DNA of 64,000 nucleotides from Halorientalis sp. LT38 (lineage in GTDB: Archaea > Halobacteriota > Halobacteria > Halobacteriales > Haloarculaceae): positions 1,488,001-1,552,000 of the forward strand of contig NZ_JAYEZN010000001.1 in assembly GCF_037031225.1 (NCBI RefSeq), given 5' to 3'. The notes under the pieces were generated by a model, which worked only from the letters and a program-made list of their open reading frames with translations, did not search any database and was not told the DNA's origin. A program made the translations under genes and the position numbers. Positions 1-7,573 of the stretch are shown here, piece after piece; the first letter of the stretch is position 1; each line of letters begins with the position of its first letter.

Positions 1-2
1 GT

Positions 3-170
3 CACCGCGTCCAGCAATCGGGCGAGGAGGAGGCCTGCGTCGCCTGCGGCTCCAGTTCCCTGACCGAGGACTGGGCGGGCTACGTGATCATATCTCACCC
101 GGAGGACAGCGAGATCGCGGCGGAGATGCAGGTCGAAGAGCCTGGCAAATACGCGCTGAAGGTCCGCTGA
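3..170 (+). CDS. spt4: Transcription elongation factor Spt4 (RpoE''), 3' part
   Basis: This is the C-terminal 55 residues of a protein whose start lies before the window. It carries a CVACGSSSLTEDWAGY stretch, the second zinc-ribbon half and conserved core of archaeal Spt4, and ends in GKYALKVR as the family does. Spt4 pairs with the NGN domain of Spt5 and keeps RNA polymerase processive. The next gene begins one base after this stop codon, so the two are probably co-transcribed. The first CxxC knuckle lies outside the window. Confidence 0.9.
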   Translation, partial: HRVQQSGEEEACVACGSSSLTEDWAGYVIISHPEDSEIAAEMQVEEPGKYALKVR

Positions 171-171
171 C

Positions 172-744
172 GTGCCAGACGACACAGACTCCACCGACGT
201 GGTCGTCAGCCTGCAGCAGGAACTGCGCGGCGAACTCAAAGAGCCGATGGGCGCGGTCTACACCGAGACCGACGCCCTGCTGTCGGCCGCCGAGCCGCCG
301 ATCGTGGCGGTCGGCGACATGGTCACCTACCACCTGATCGAGGCCGGGCGTACCCCCGACGTGGCGCTGATCGACGGCCTGACGAAGCGATCCGCCATCG
401 ACGACCACGTCCGAGAGGCCATCGAATCGGGCGTGTTCGACCGCGAAGTCACGGTCTCGAACCCCGCGGCGGGGCTGAGCGCGGCGCTGCTCTCGGCGCT
501 CGCAGACGCCCTCGACGCCGCGGCGGAGGGCGAGACGACGGTGCTCGTCGTCGACGGCGAGGAGGACCTGGCGACGCTGCCGGCCGTCGCGGCCGCACCG
601 ACGGGCGCGAGCGTCGTCTACGGCCAGCCAGACGAGGGGATGGTGCTGGTCGACTGCGACGAGGAGATCAAAGCGCGAGTTTCGGACCTGTTCGACCGGA
701 TGGACGGCGACGCGGACCGGCTGCGGGCGTTGCTCGAGCGCTGA
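172..744 (+). CDS. GTP-dependent dephospho-CoA kinase (DUF359)
   Basis: The protein has 190 residues and a GTG start one base after the spt4 stop. The segments [13 protein letters not shown] (around residue 43) and [12 protein letters not shown] (around 62), and the later [16 protein letters not shown], are typical of DUF359. This archaeal family phosphorylates dephospho-CoA with GTP, the last step of coenzyme A synthesis, and is unrelated to bacterial CoaE. The spt4-DPCK-rps24e order is common in archaea. Length matches the family. Confidence 0.92.
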   Translation: MPDDTDSTDVVVSLQQELRGELKEPMGAVYTETDALLSAAEPPIVAVGDMVTYHLIEAGRTPDVALIDGLTKRSAIDDHVREAIESGVFDREVTVSNPAAGLSAALLSALADALDAAAEGETTVLVVDGEEDLATLPAVAAAPTGASVVYGQPDEGMVLVDCDEEIKARVSDLFDRMDGDADRLRALLER

Positions 745-807
745 GGGCGACGGCCACCGGCGGATCGGGCGCGGCGGGCGCGTGCCGGGACGCGGTACGC
801 CCTTCGA

Positions 808-818
808 AATCCTTTTAC
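808..818 (+). promoter_or_regulatory. TATA-like promoter of rps24e
   Basis: An AAT-CCTTTTAC element lies about 32-40 bp before the rps24e ATG in an otherwise GC-rich gap. The spacing predicts a short 5' leader. No TSS data are available. Confidence 0.45.
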
Positions 819-849
819 TCGCTTCGCGGGGACGTACGACCAACGAACC

Positions 850-1170
850 ATGGAGATCGACATCATCGAGGAGACCGAGAACCCGATGTTACACCGGACC
901 GACGTCCGGTTTCAGGTCGTCCACGAGGACGCGACACCGTCGCGACTGTCCGTGCGAGACAGTCTCGCCGCCAAACTGAACAAGGACGCCGAAGAGGTCG
1001 TCGTCCACGAACTCGACACCAAGTACGGGATGCGCAAGACCGTCGGCTACGCGAAGGTCTACGAGAGCCCCGAGTTCGCCGCGGACGTCGAGCAGGACCA
1101 CATGCTCTCCCGGAACAAGATCGCCGCCGACGGCGAGGCCGAGGCCGAAGAGGAGGCCGAGGAGGCATAA
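850..1170 (+). CDS. rps24e: 30S ribosomal protein S24e
   Basis: The protein has 106 residues. The N-terminal [19 protein letters not shown] and the central [21 protein letters not shown] are hallmark S24e segments. The last 15 residues are almost all Glu and Ala, a usual haloarchaeal acidic tail. The protein belongs to the small ribosomal subunit. Its stop codon overlaps the rps27ae start by one base (TAATG), which suggests translational coupling. Confidence 0.95.
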   Translation: MEIDIIEETENPMLHRTDVRFQVVHEDATPSRLSVRDSLAAKLNKDAEEVVVHELDTKYGMRKTVGYAKVYESPEFAADVEQDHMLSRNKIAADGEAEAEEEAEEA

Positions 1171-1304
1171 TGGCCCGCAACGAGCTCTACAACGACGACG
1201 GCACGACCGACAAGGAGACGTGCCCGCGCTGTGGCGACTCCTTCCTCGCGGACCACGGCGACCGGCTCCACTGCGGTCGGTGTAGCTACACCGAGTGGCA
1301 GTAG
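1170..1304 (+). CDS. rps27ae: 30S ribosomal protein S27ae
   Basis: This is a 44-residue protein beginning [13 protein letters not shown]. It has a C4 zinc ribbon, CPRCGDSF at residues 18-25 and CGRC at 35-38, and ends SYTEWQ, which is characteristic of archaeal S27ae. Its ATG shares a base with the rps24e stop codon. It is one of the shortest ribosomal proteins and easy to overlook. Confidence 0.95.
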   Translation: MARNELYNDDGTTDKETCPRCGDSFLADHGDRLHCGRCSYTEWQ

Positions 1305-1415
1305 GGCGATGGGCCGGACACCGGGCGAACGGCACGGTGCCGTGAGCGCAGTCCGGCAGTGGATCCAGCCCACGCGTTCGGAGACCGCGAGTGCCAACGC
1401 GGCTCGCAGGGAGCC

Positions 1416-3065
1416 GTGAGCGATCGAACCCGCGTTCTCGGCATCGAGGGCACCGCCTGGGCGGCCAGTGCGGCCGTCTACGACGTCGCGTCCGACGCGG
1501 TCGCCATCGAGACCGAGGCCTACCAGCCCGACAGCGGCGGCATTCACCCGCGCGAGGCCGCCGAGCACATGGGCGAGCACGTCCCCCAGGTCGTCGAGTC
1601 GGCACTCTCGACGGCCCGCGAGTGGGCGCGTGAGGACCCAGACACGGACCTCGACGGTGGGGACCCGCCGGTCGACTGCGTCGCGTTCTCCCGCGGCCCG
1701 GGACTGGGGCCGTGCCTGCGCATCGTCGCGACGGCGGCCCGCGCGGTCGCCCAGCGACTCGACGTGCCCCTGGTGGGCGTCAACCACATGGTGGCTCACC
1801 TGGAGATCGGCCGCCACCGCTCGGGCCTGGACTCGCCGATCTGTCTCAACGCCAGCGGCGCGAACGCGCACGTCCTGGCCTACCGGAACGGTCGCTACCG
1901 CGTGCTCGGCGAGACGATGGATACGGGCGTGGGCAACGCCATCGACAAGTTCACGCGCCACCTGGACTGGTCCCACCCGGGTGGCCCGAAGGTCGAGGAG
2001 GCGGCCAGAGACGGCGCGTACCACGAACTGTCCTACGTCGTCAAGGGGATGGACTTCTCCTTCTCGGGGATCATGAGCGCGGCCAAGGCGGCCGTGGACG
2101 AGGGCGTCCACGTCGAGGACGTCTGTCACGGCCTGCAGGAGCACGTCTTCGCGATGCTGACGGAGGTCAGCGAGCGGGCGCTTTCCCTGACCGGGAGCGA
2201 CGAACTCGTGCTGGGCGGGGGCGTCGGCCAGAACGCCCGCCTCCGGGAGATGCTCGGGGCAATGTGCGAGCAGCGCGGGGCGACCTTTTTCGCGCCCGAA
2301 CCGCGCTTCCTGCGCGACAACGCCGGCATGATCGCCGTCCTCGGCGCGAAGATGTACGCGGCCGGCGACACGATCCCGATCGCGGAGTCGGGCATCGACG
2401 CCGACTTCCGGCCGGATCAGGTCGATGTCACCTGGCGCGGGCGGGCGTCGGACGCGGGGGCCGTCACGGACGACGACGACCGGCTCAAGGGCGCGGAAGC
2501 GACGGTCGAGATCGACGGCGACCGCGTGATCAAACACCGGGTGCCGCGCAGCTATCGCCATCCGGACCTCGACGAGCGGTTGCGGGTCGAGCGCACCCGC
2601 GAGGAGGCCCGGCTCACCGTCGAGGCGCGCCGTCACGGCGTTCCCACGCCGGTTCTGCTGGACGTGGATCCGTGGGACACCCGGCTGGTCTTCGAATACG
2701 TCGGCGACGCCGACCTGCGCGAGCGCCTGACCGAGTCGAACGTGCGGGACGTGGGCCGGCACCTGGCGACGATCCACGAGGCGGGGTTCGTCCACGGCGA
2801 TCCGACGACCCGAAACGTTCGAGTTTCCGTCGAAGGAAAGAGTGGCGAGGGCCGCACCTACCTCATCGACTTCGGCCTGGGCTACTACACGGACGATCGC
2901 GAGGACCACGCGATGGACCTGCACGTCCTCTCCCAGTCGCTGGCGGGGACGAGCGACGACGCAGCGGCCCTCCTATCGGCCGCCGAGACGGCTTACGCTT
3001 CGGAGGGCGACGAGCGGGTGCTCGATCACCTGCGGGAGATCGAGGGGCGCGGGCGGTACCAGTAG
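1416..3065 (+). CDS. Fused Kae1-Bud32 (KEOPS t6A synthase and kinase)
   Basis: The protein has 549 residues from the GTG at 1416. An upstream in-frame ATG at 1359 would add 19 residues with no family match. Residues 1 to about 325 are the Kae1/TsaD fold, with the metal-binding HxxxH (NHMVAHLE, around 123). Residues about 340-549 are the Bud32 RIO-like kinase, with HGDPTTRN around 459 and the metal-binding DFG around 484. KEOPS makes N6-threonylcarbamoyladenosine at A37 of ANN-decoding tRNAs. Fusion of the two subunits is known in several archaea, including haloarchaea. The gene lies about 110 bp after rps27ae. Confidence 0.93.
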   Translation: MSDRTRVLGIEGTAWAASAAVYDVASDAVAIETEAYQPDSGGIHPREAAEHMGEHVPQVVESALSTAREWAREDPDTDLDGGDPPVDCVAFSRGPGLGPCLRIVATAARAVAQRLDVPLVGVNHMVAHLEIGRHRSGLDSPICLNASGANAHVLAYRNGRYRVLGETMDTGVGNAIDKFTRHLDWSHPGGPKVEEAARDGAYHELSYVVKGMDFSFSGIMSAAKAAVDEGVHVEDVCHGLQEHVFAMLTEVSERALSLTGSDELVLGGGVGQNARLREMLGAMCEQRGATFFAPEPRFLRDNAGMIAVLGAKMYAAGDTIPIAESGIDADFRPDQVDVTWRGRASDAGAVTDDDDRLKGAEATVEIDGDRVIKHRVPRSYRHPDLDERLRVERTREEARLTVEARRHGVPTPVLLDVDPWDTRLVFEYVGDADLRERLTESNVRDVGRHLATIHEAGFVHGDPTTRNVRVSVEGKSGEGRTYLIDFGLGYYTDDREDHAMDLHVLSQSLAGTSDDAAALLSAAETAYASEGDERVLDHLREIEGRGRYQ

Positions 3066-3512
3066 CTATCGTGCTGTCTCCGCCTCCGTGTGCCGGTCGT
3101 AATAGTCCGCCACGAACGCGACGAAGGCGAGCTTCGCAGTCATCGCGCCGGCGGTCGCCAGCGTCGTCCGGACGGGCTGGCGGCGGACGGCCGCGCGGAG
3201 CGCGTACAGCGTGAGGAGGGCGTTGGCGACGTTGAGCAACTGGATCGGGTGGCGCCAGGTCCCGCGGTCGAGCCAGAGCCGTTCGCCGTAGACGACGCGG
3301 GTCATCCAGGCGTCGTCGGACTCCGGGGGCGAGAACAGGACGGGATTGATCGCGACGAAGGCCAGCGTCGCGACCAGTAGCCGGCGGTCGCGGCGGTAGA
3401 TCGCCACCATGAGGAGCGGGAGCGTGGCGAGGCGCGACCACCCGCTCTTCGGGTTGGCGTGGCGCTCCCAGACGGCCGCCCGGAGCGCGGCGAGGCTGGA
3501 TCGATCGGTCAT
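3066..3512 (-). CDS. DUF6653-type membrane protein
   Basis: The predicted protein has 148 residues and begins MTDRSSLAALRAAVWERHANPKSG. It has several hydrophobic segments (LATLPLLMVAIY, LLVATLAFVAINPVLF, and two near the C-terminus). Haloarchaeal proteins with an N-terminal WERHANPxSGWxR motif are grouped as DUF6653; that name is from memory. Function is unknown. It abuts the end of kae1-bud32 convergently with no gap. An upstream in-frame start at 3731 would overlap the next gene and is rejected. Confidence 0.7.
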   Translation of the reverse strand: MTDRSSLAALRAAVWERHANPKSGWSRLATLPLLMVAIYRRDRRLLVATLAFVAINPVLFSPPESDDAWMTRVVYGERLWLDRGTWRHPIQLLNVANALLTLYALRAAVRRQPVRTTLATAGAMTAKLAFVAFVADYYDRHTEAETAR

Positions 3513-3600
3513 GCAGGAACGAGGGGTGGGGCGGGCATAAACGCGGAGGGGCCCGGTCGGCAGGACAAACGTCTTAACGCGGCCTGTCGAAACACCGTGT

Positions 3601-3873
3601 ATGGCTGACAAGCCCGAGTCAGGTGAGATCTTCGGGGTACCGTACAACTTCGAGCGGCCGAGCATCAAGCGGCTTCTCTCCTCGTACTGGCGTCCGGACG
3701 AGGGGATGCTCGTCGAGAAGCCCTTCGGCATCGGCTACACGCTGAACCTCGCCAACTGGCGCTCGTGGGTCGTGCTGGCCGTCGCCGGCCTCCTATTCTA
3801 CCAGAGCCGCAACGCCGACGACGAGGAGACCGGCGCGGACGACGACGAACCGGTCGAGGTCATCGTCGACTGA
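3601..3873 (+). CDS. DUF5808-type small membrane protein
   Basis: This is a 90-residue protein with a soluble N-terminus (IFGVPYNFERPSIKRLLSSYW), a GMLVEKPFGIGYTLNLANW motif, one transmembrane segment (WVVLAVAGLLFY, around 57-68) and an acidic C-terminal tail. The pattern fits haloarchaeal DUF5808, of unknown function. A TCTTAAC TATA-like element lies about 25-30 bp before the ATG, so the transcript may be leaderless. Confidence 0.78.
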   Translation: MADKPESGEIFGVPYNFERPSIKRLLSSYWRPDEGMLVEKPFGIGYTLNLANWRSWVVLAVAGLLFYQSRNADDEETGADDDEPVEVIVD

Positions 3874-3914
3874 CGACCGACGGCCCTTTTGTCACCCGCC
3901 GCCGACCGGCGGGT

Positions 3915-4565
3915 ATGCTCCGGTTCGTGACGACCAACGAGGGGAAGGTGCGAGAAGCCCGCGAGTATCTCGGCGCGGACGCGGTCGAACAGCTGAATTT
4001 CGACTACACGGAGATTCAGGCCGACGACCTCGCAACCGTCGCCGCCCACGGCGCGCGTGAGGCCTATCGGCACGCGAACGAGCCAGTGCTGGTCGACGAC
4101 GCCGGCCTGTTCGTCGACGCCTTCGACGGCTTTCCCGGCCCCTACTCCTCGTACGTCGAGGACACGGTCGGCGTCGAGCGGGTCTGGCGACTCACCAGCG
4201 AAGAGGACGACCGCTCGGCCGCGTTCAGGACGGTGCTGGCCTACTGCGACGGCGAGGGGTTCGACGCCTCGCCCGACCCGGTCGATACCGGCGACGAGCG
4301 TCGCGGGCAGGACCAGGCCGCCGACGAGCGCGGGGCAGCCACGACGGACGACCAGGTCGCGGCGGGCGACCTCCCGGTGAAGATCTTCGAAGGGTACGTC
4401 CCCGGCGAGATCGTCGCGCCGCGGGGCGACGGCGGGTTCGGGTACGACCCGATCTTCGAGCACGACGACCGGACGTTCGCGGAGATGAGCGCCGCGGAGA
4501 AGAACGCGGTCTCCCACCGCGGGCGGGCGCTGGCGAAGTTTGGGGAGTGGTATACCGAGCGATAG
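3915..4565 (+). CDS. Non-canonical purine NTP pyrophosphatase (RdgB/HAM1 family)
   Basis: The protein has 216 residues. FVTTNEGKVREAREYL at the N-terminus, VDDAGLFVDAFDGFPGPYSSYV (around 57-78) and GGFGYDPIFEHDDRTFAEM near the C-terminus are the RdgB/HAM1 substrate and metal motifs. The family hydrolyses dITP, XTP and related bases to keep them out of DNA and RNA. About 38 residues rich in Asp, Ala, Gly and Arg (around 117-155) are inserted between the two halves. The last residues and stop codon lie within a hairpin element at 4551-4574. Confidence 0.9.
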   Translation: MLRFVTTNEGKVREAREYLGADAVEQLNFDYTEIQADDLATVAAHGAREAYRHANEPVLVDDAGLFVDAFDGFPGPYSSYVEDTVGVERVWRLTSEEDDRSAAFRTVLAYCDGEGFDASPDPVDTGDERRGQDQAADERGAATTDDQVAAGDLPVKIFEGYVPGEIVAPRGDGGFGYDPIFEHDDRTFAEMSAAEKNAVSHRGRALAKFGEWYTER

Positions 4566-4574
4566 CGAGGTATA
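4551..4574. repeat. Hairpin element A: TATACC / GGTATA arms
   Basis: Perfect 6-bp arms enclose GAGCGATAGCGA. Inside the arms, tandem GA/GA mismatches flank a GC/GC pair and a GATA loop. The element contains the stop codon of the NTP pyrophosphatase gene. Confidence 0.6.
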
Positions 4575-4662
4575 GCAGACCAGTCGCAGTCCGGGAGCGC
4601 AGCGACAGCGAGCACCCCGAACCGTCTGGGCGTGGTACCAGGAACGTTAGTAGCTGGGACAT

Positions 4663-4683
4663 CGGGAGAACTCCGTTCTCCCG
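4663..4683. repeat. Perfect 9-bp inverted repeat, 3-base loop
   Basis: CGGGAGAAC and GTTCTCCCG flank TCC. A stable hairpin is predicted on either strand. No poly-T follows, so simple archaeal termination is not obvious. Confidence 0.65.
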
Positions 4684-4686
4684 GAA

Positions 4687-4712
4687 GTTTGCCGAGCGCT
4701 AGCGAGGCAAAC
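4687..4712. repeat. Hairpin element B: GTTTGCC / GGCAAAC arms
   Basis: Perfect 7-bp arms enclose GAGCGCTAGCGA, which has the same internal pattern as element A (GAGCG-N-TAGCGA) although the outer arm sequence differs. The conserved core with changed but complementary arms suggests selection for structure or a shared origin. Confidence 0.62.
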
Positions 4713-4743
4713 GTCGAAAGACGCACCGACCGGGTGTTTCGAC
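4713..4743. repeat. Hairpin: GTCGAAA / TTTCGAC with inner CACC / GGTG
   Basis: A perfect 7-bp outer stem and a 4-bp inner stem are separated by a one-sided GACG bulge. It directly follows element B, so four hairpin-forming elements fall within about 190 bp upstream of the DUF389-type gene. Confidence 0.55.
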
Positions 4744-4801
4744 AGCCCAATACCCCGCATCCTCGCAATTGTTTCAACCGACACGGCCGTAGTTGTTCGA
4801 T

Positions 4802-5446
4802 GTGTGTCCCCGAATCTCCCTCAGCGACAAGTGCGAGAATCTCTACGAACAGGTCGGCCTCGATACGTCGTATCTCGTTTTGATGTCGATGTCCGGTGTG
4901 CTCGCTGGCGTGGCTCTCCTCACAAACTCGATTCCGATCCTCATCGGCGCGATGGTCGTTGCCCCGGCATTGACGCCGTTGGAACTCGTTTCCGCTGGAA
5001 TTGCTGCCAAGCGGTTGGATCGAGCCAGATTCGGGGCCATGGTCGCGTTCGGCGGTCTGTTGGCTGCGACTGTCGGGGCGATGGTAACGACGGTGATACT
5101 GAACGTGACGGGAGTTCTCCCAGCTGCGGAGAACCTCATCGAGAAACCACTACTCGAGGAACGCATTACGGCCGGCTGGTACAGCGTCATTGCTGCTGCC
5201 GCGGCGGGTATCGCGGCGGGGATAGCGACCGACGAAGAACGGACGGACACGCTCGTCGGCGTCGTCGCTGCCCTCGCTCTCGTCCCGGCCGCAGCTGCTG
5301 GGGGAATAACGTTACTGTCACGAGCGCCTGCCGCGGCCAGTGGGGGCCTCCTCTTACTCGTCGTAAATGCAGGCATGGTCGTGATAACCGGGACGCTAAC
5401 ACTCTGGCTCCACACTCGTGGCGATAGTGAAGCGCGAACAGACTAA
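4802..5446 (+). CDS. DUF389-type integral membrane protein (short form)
   Basis: The GTG at 4802 gives 214 residues; a TTG at 4793 is the alternative. After a short soluble stretch come about six hydrophobic segments, including VLMSMSGVLAGVALLTNS and IPILIGAMVVAPALTPLEL. The motif IGAMVVAPALxPLE is the DUF389 (TIGR00341-like) signature. Many family members carry an extra N-terminal domain of 100 or more residues, absent here. Function is unknown; some relatives are suspected transporters. The gene and its upstream spacer are less GC-rich than their neighbours and use codons such as CTC/ACG less uniformly, which suggests transfer or relaxed constraint. Confidence 0.7.
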   Translation: MCPRISLSDKCENLYEQVGLDTSYLVLMSMSGVLAGVALLTNSIPILIGAMVVAPALTPLELVSAGIAAKRLDRARFGAMVAFGGLLAATVGAMVTTVILNVTGVLPAAENLIEKPLLEERITAGWYSVIAAAAAGIAAGIATDEERTDTLVGVVAALALVPAAAAGGITLLSRAPAAASGGLLLLVVNAGMVVITGTLTLWLHTRGDSEARTD

Positions 5447-5547
5447 TACGGCATACCGTGCCTATCGCCTGTTTCGCTCGTCCATGCCGAGTCGAACGTA
5501 CTCCTTGCGACACTCATCCGCTGTACCGAGCGAATCGGGAACGGACA

Positions 5548-6021
5548 CTACGCCCGCGGGTCCCGGTCCGGTCCGTGGTACTCGCCGCCGACGACGACCT
5601 CGTACATCGATTCGGGGTCGAACAGCGAGACGAACGCGCGGGGCTCGCGGACGCTCACGTCGACGTGTTTTCGGAGGGCGGCCCCGGCCCGTGCTGACTG
5701 GAGGTCCTCGTCGAAGGTGAGCAGGTGCGGGGCGTCGCCGTTGTACGCCGAGGCGAGCGCTGGGTGGTCGCCCGCGGGATGTTCGACGGGGGCGCGTAGA
5801 TCCTCGATCTTCTCGCGCCAGTCTGCCGCGAGGTCGGCGTCGGCGCAGTCGGTAATCACGGCCTCGGCGTCGTCGAGCAGCGCGTCGCTGGCGACCAGCG
5901 TCACCCAGTCGTGCGCGCGGGCGATGTCGAGGGCCTCGCGGGCGGGCCCCCCGACGAGCAGGTCGGCGGCCAGGACGTCCGCGTCGGCGACGAAGCGAGC
6001 GGGATCGGGCGCGTCAGTCAT
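5548..6021 (-). CDS. PIN-domain-like protein
   Basis: The protein has 157 residues. The N-terminal FVADADVLAADLL provides the first acidic residue of a PIN fold, and HLLTFDEDLQSA (around 97-108) looks like the later PIN acidic motif, as in haloarchaeal PIN-like families (possibly DUF7384; the name is from memory). PIN proteins are metal-dependent RNases, often VapC-type toxins. It overlaps by 8 bp a tiny upstream ORF ending at 6014. That arrangement resembles a toxin-antitoxin pair, but activity is not shown by sequence alone. Confidence 0.68.
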   Translation of the reverse strand: MTDAPDPARFVADADVLAADLLVGGPAREALDIARAHDWVTLVASDALLDDAEAVITDCADADLAADWREKIEDLRAPVEHPAGDHPALASAYNGDAPHLLTFDEDLQSARAGAALRKHVDVSVREPRAFVSLFDPESMYEVVVGGEYHGPDRDPRA

Positions 6022-6112
6022 GCTCCTCTCGCCTGCGTGCCAGGCGCTCGCGGATGGTCGACAGGTCGACCTCGTACTCGTCGGCGCGCGCGAACAGCTC
6101 CGCCCAGGTCAT
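6014..6112 (-). CDS. 32-residue protein upstream of PIN-like gene
   Basis: An ATG-initiated ORF encodes MTWAELFARADEYEVDLS followed by an Arg/Glu-rich helix ending REEHD. It overlaps the PIN-like gene start by 8 bp, so the two are probably translationally coupled. The sequence looks like a single amphipathic helix-turn-helix-sized unit, not random shadow sequence, and the overlap favours a real gene. By position it could be an antitoxin or folding partner of the PIN protein; this is inference. It was too short for standard gene calling. Confidence 0.6.
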   Translation of the reverse strand: MTWAELFARADEYEVDLSTIRERLARRREEHD

Positions 6113-6149
6113 AGCCCGAGTGGGTGCGGGAGGGTCGAAAAGCCTGCGT

Positions 6150-7331
6150 TCACGCGGTCCGGGAGTTGCCGTCGGCGCGGCGCTCGCGGACGAGCCAGTA
6201 CGTGAGGCCGAGGAGGAAGGCGACGCCGACGTTCGCGACGAGCGCGAGCAGGCCCATGGCGCCGACGAGGGGGAGGTGGTCGGTGTCCAGCGCGACGCGG
6301 CCGAGCTGGGCCGCCACGGCGGCGAGTAACACGCCCAGCAACGCCAATGGGAAGGCGAGCCAGAGGCCGGCCACCAGCGCGCCGGCGAGGTACAGGACGC
6401 CGAGCACGACGTTGGCGGTCCCCGTCCGCGCCCCGAAGGCGTACTTCCCGGCGAGGCCGCCGCTGCCGTGACACATCGGCAGGCCGCCCAGCGGGACCGC
6501 GGCGAGGGACATCCCGCCCATGCTCCGGGCGAGGCGGTCGGGCGAAACCTCTCGGTCGAACAGGTCGTCGCAGAGCAGCGAGGTGGCGACGGCGGCGTTG
6601 CCGACCGTCATCGCCAGCTGGGCCAGGGTGCCTTCGAGGGCAGCACCGGAGAGGGTAGGACCGCCGCTCGGGAACGCCGCGAGGGCGGGCAGTGCTGGGG
6701 CGGGGACGCCCGAGAGCAGGGCGGTCCACAGCGTCCCCAGCGCGAGGACGACCAGGGCGGCGGCCCGCGGGAAGCCGGCGAGGGCGACGCCACCGGCGAC
6801 GCAGACGCCGAGGACGGCGATTTGGGGGTCACCCAGCGCGAGGTCGAGGCCCGCCTCGACGAGCAACAGGGCGACGGCGAACTGGACGCCGCGGACGACC
6901 GGCCGGCCGATCACGCGCTGGAGGCGGCCAAGGGCACCCGTCGCACCCATGACCAGCAGGACGCCGCCGGCGAGCAGGCCGGCGGCGACGAGTTCGGCGT
7001 AGGAGAGCGCGCCGGCGATGGCCAGCCCCGCGAGGGCCTTCATCGGCTCGACCGACAGCGGCAGGTCGTAGCGAAGGCCCCACAGGATCTGGAAGCCGCC
7101 GAAGCCGACGAGGACGTGCGCCAGCGACGCGGGCGTCAGCGCGCCCAGGGCGACCACGAGGGGTAGCACCGTAACCGAATCCCCTAACGCACCCGTCAGG
7201 TCACCGACCGCGAAGGGAAGGCGCTCGTCGACGCGTTCCAGGTTGGAGACGGCCACACGTGATTTCCGACCCGCCACCGTATCAACGTTGCCTGAAACCC
7301 CTCTCGGTTTCGTTGGGGGCCTCTCCGTCAC
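6150..7331 (-). CDS. Putative sulfate/molybdate transporter (MOT1-like, SulP-related)
   Basis: The protein has 393 residues with about ten to twelve hydrophobic segments. PFAVGDLTGALGDSVTVLPLVVAL at the N-terminus and the internal repeat PMCHGSGGLAGKYAFGARTG are the two signature blocks of the MFS_MOT1 molybdate transporter family. It likely imports oxyanions across the cell membrane. The start is uncertain: downstream GTG codons (for example at V of SRVAVSNLERV) would match shorter homologues. A TACTTAAAATC TATA-like element lies around 7441-7452 on this strand. Confidence 0.82.
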   Translation of the reverse strand: MTERPPTKPRGVSGNVDTVAGRKSRVAVSNLERVDERLPFAVGDLTGALGDSVTVLPLVVALGALTPASLAHVLVGFGGFQILWGLRYDLPLSVEPMKALAGLAIAGALSYAELVAAGLLAGGVLLVMGATGALGRLQRVIGRPVVRGVQFAVALLLVEAGLDLALGDPQIAVLGVCVAGGVALAGFPRAAALVVLALGTLWTALLSGVPAPALPALAAFPSGGPTLSGAALEGTLAQLAMTVGNAAVATSLLCDDLFDREVSPDRLARSMGGMSLAAVPLGGLPMCHGSGGLAGKYAFGARTGTANVVLGVLYLAGALVAGLWLAFPLALLGVLLAAVAAQLGRVALDTDHLPLVGAMGLLALVANVGVAFLLGLTYWLVRERRADGNSRTA

Positions 7332-7573
7332 GGCAGGTGGCTAGCGCCCGGGCTGACGGGGGGACTCGGCGACGGCCACGATGGACGTCGATCGCCTCGC
7401 CCTCCGTCGATTTCTTTGGAGTGTGACGGATGTCTGACGCGATTTTAAGTACTTCCCTCCCGACGTGAAAAATACGGGCGCGACGAGGCGGTCACAGTCT
7501 CCCATCCTATCGCGCGCCCGGACACCGTTGACCCCACCCCACTCCTTTCGGGCCGAACTCGAGAAGCGACGGC

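Noticed and set aside
1059-2924. A 621-codon open frame on the minus strand opposite kae1-bud32
   Set aside because: It overlaps ribosomal and KEOPS genes that are certain, and its translation is Val/Arg/Asp-biased shadow sequence typical of very high GC DNA.
3601-3731. Longer version of the DUF6653 gene starting at 3731 on the minus strand
   Set aside because: It would overlap the DUF5808-type gene and adds residues with no family resemblance.
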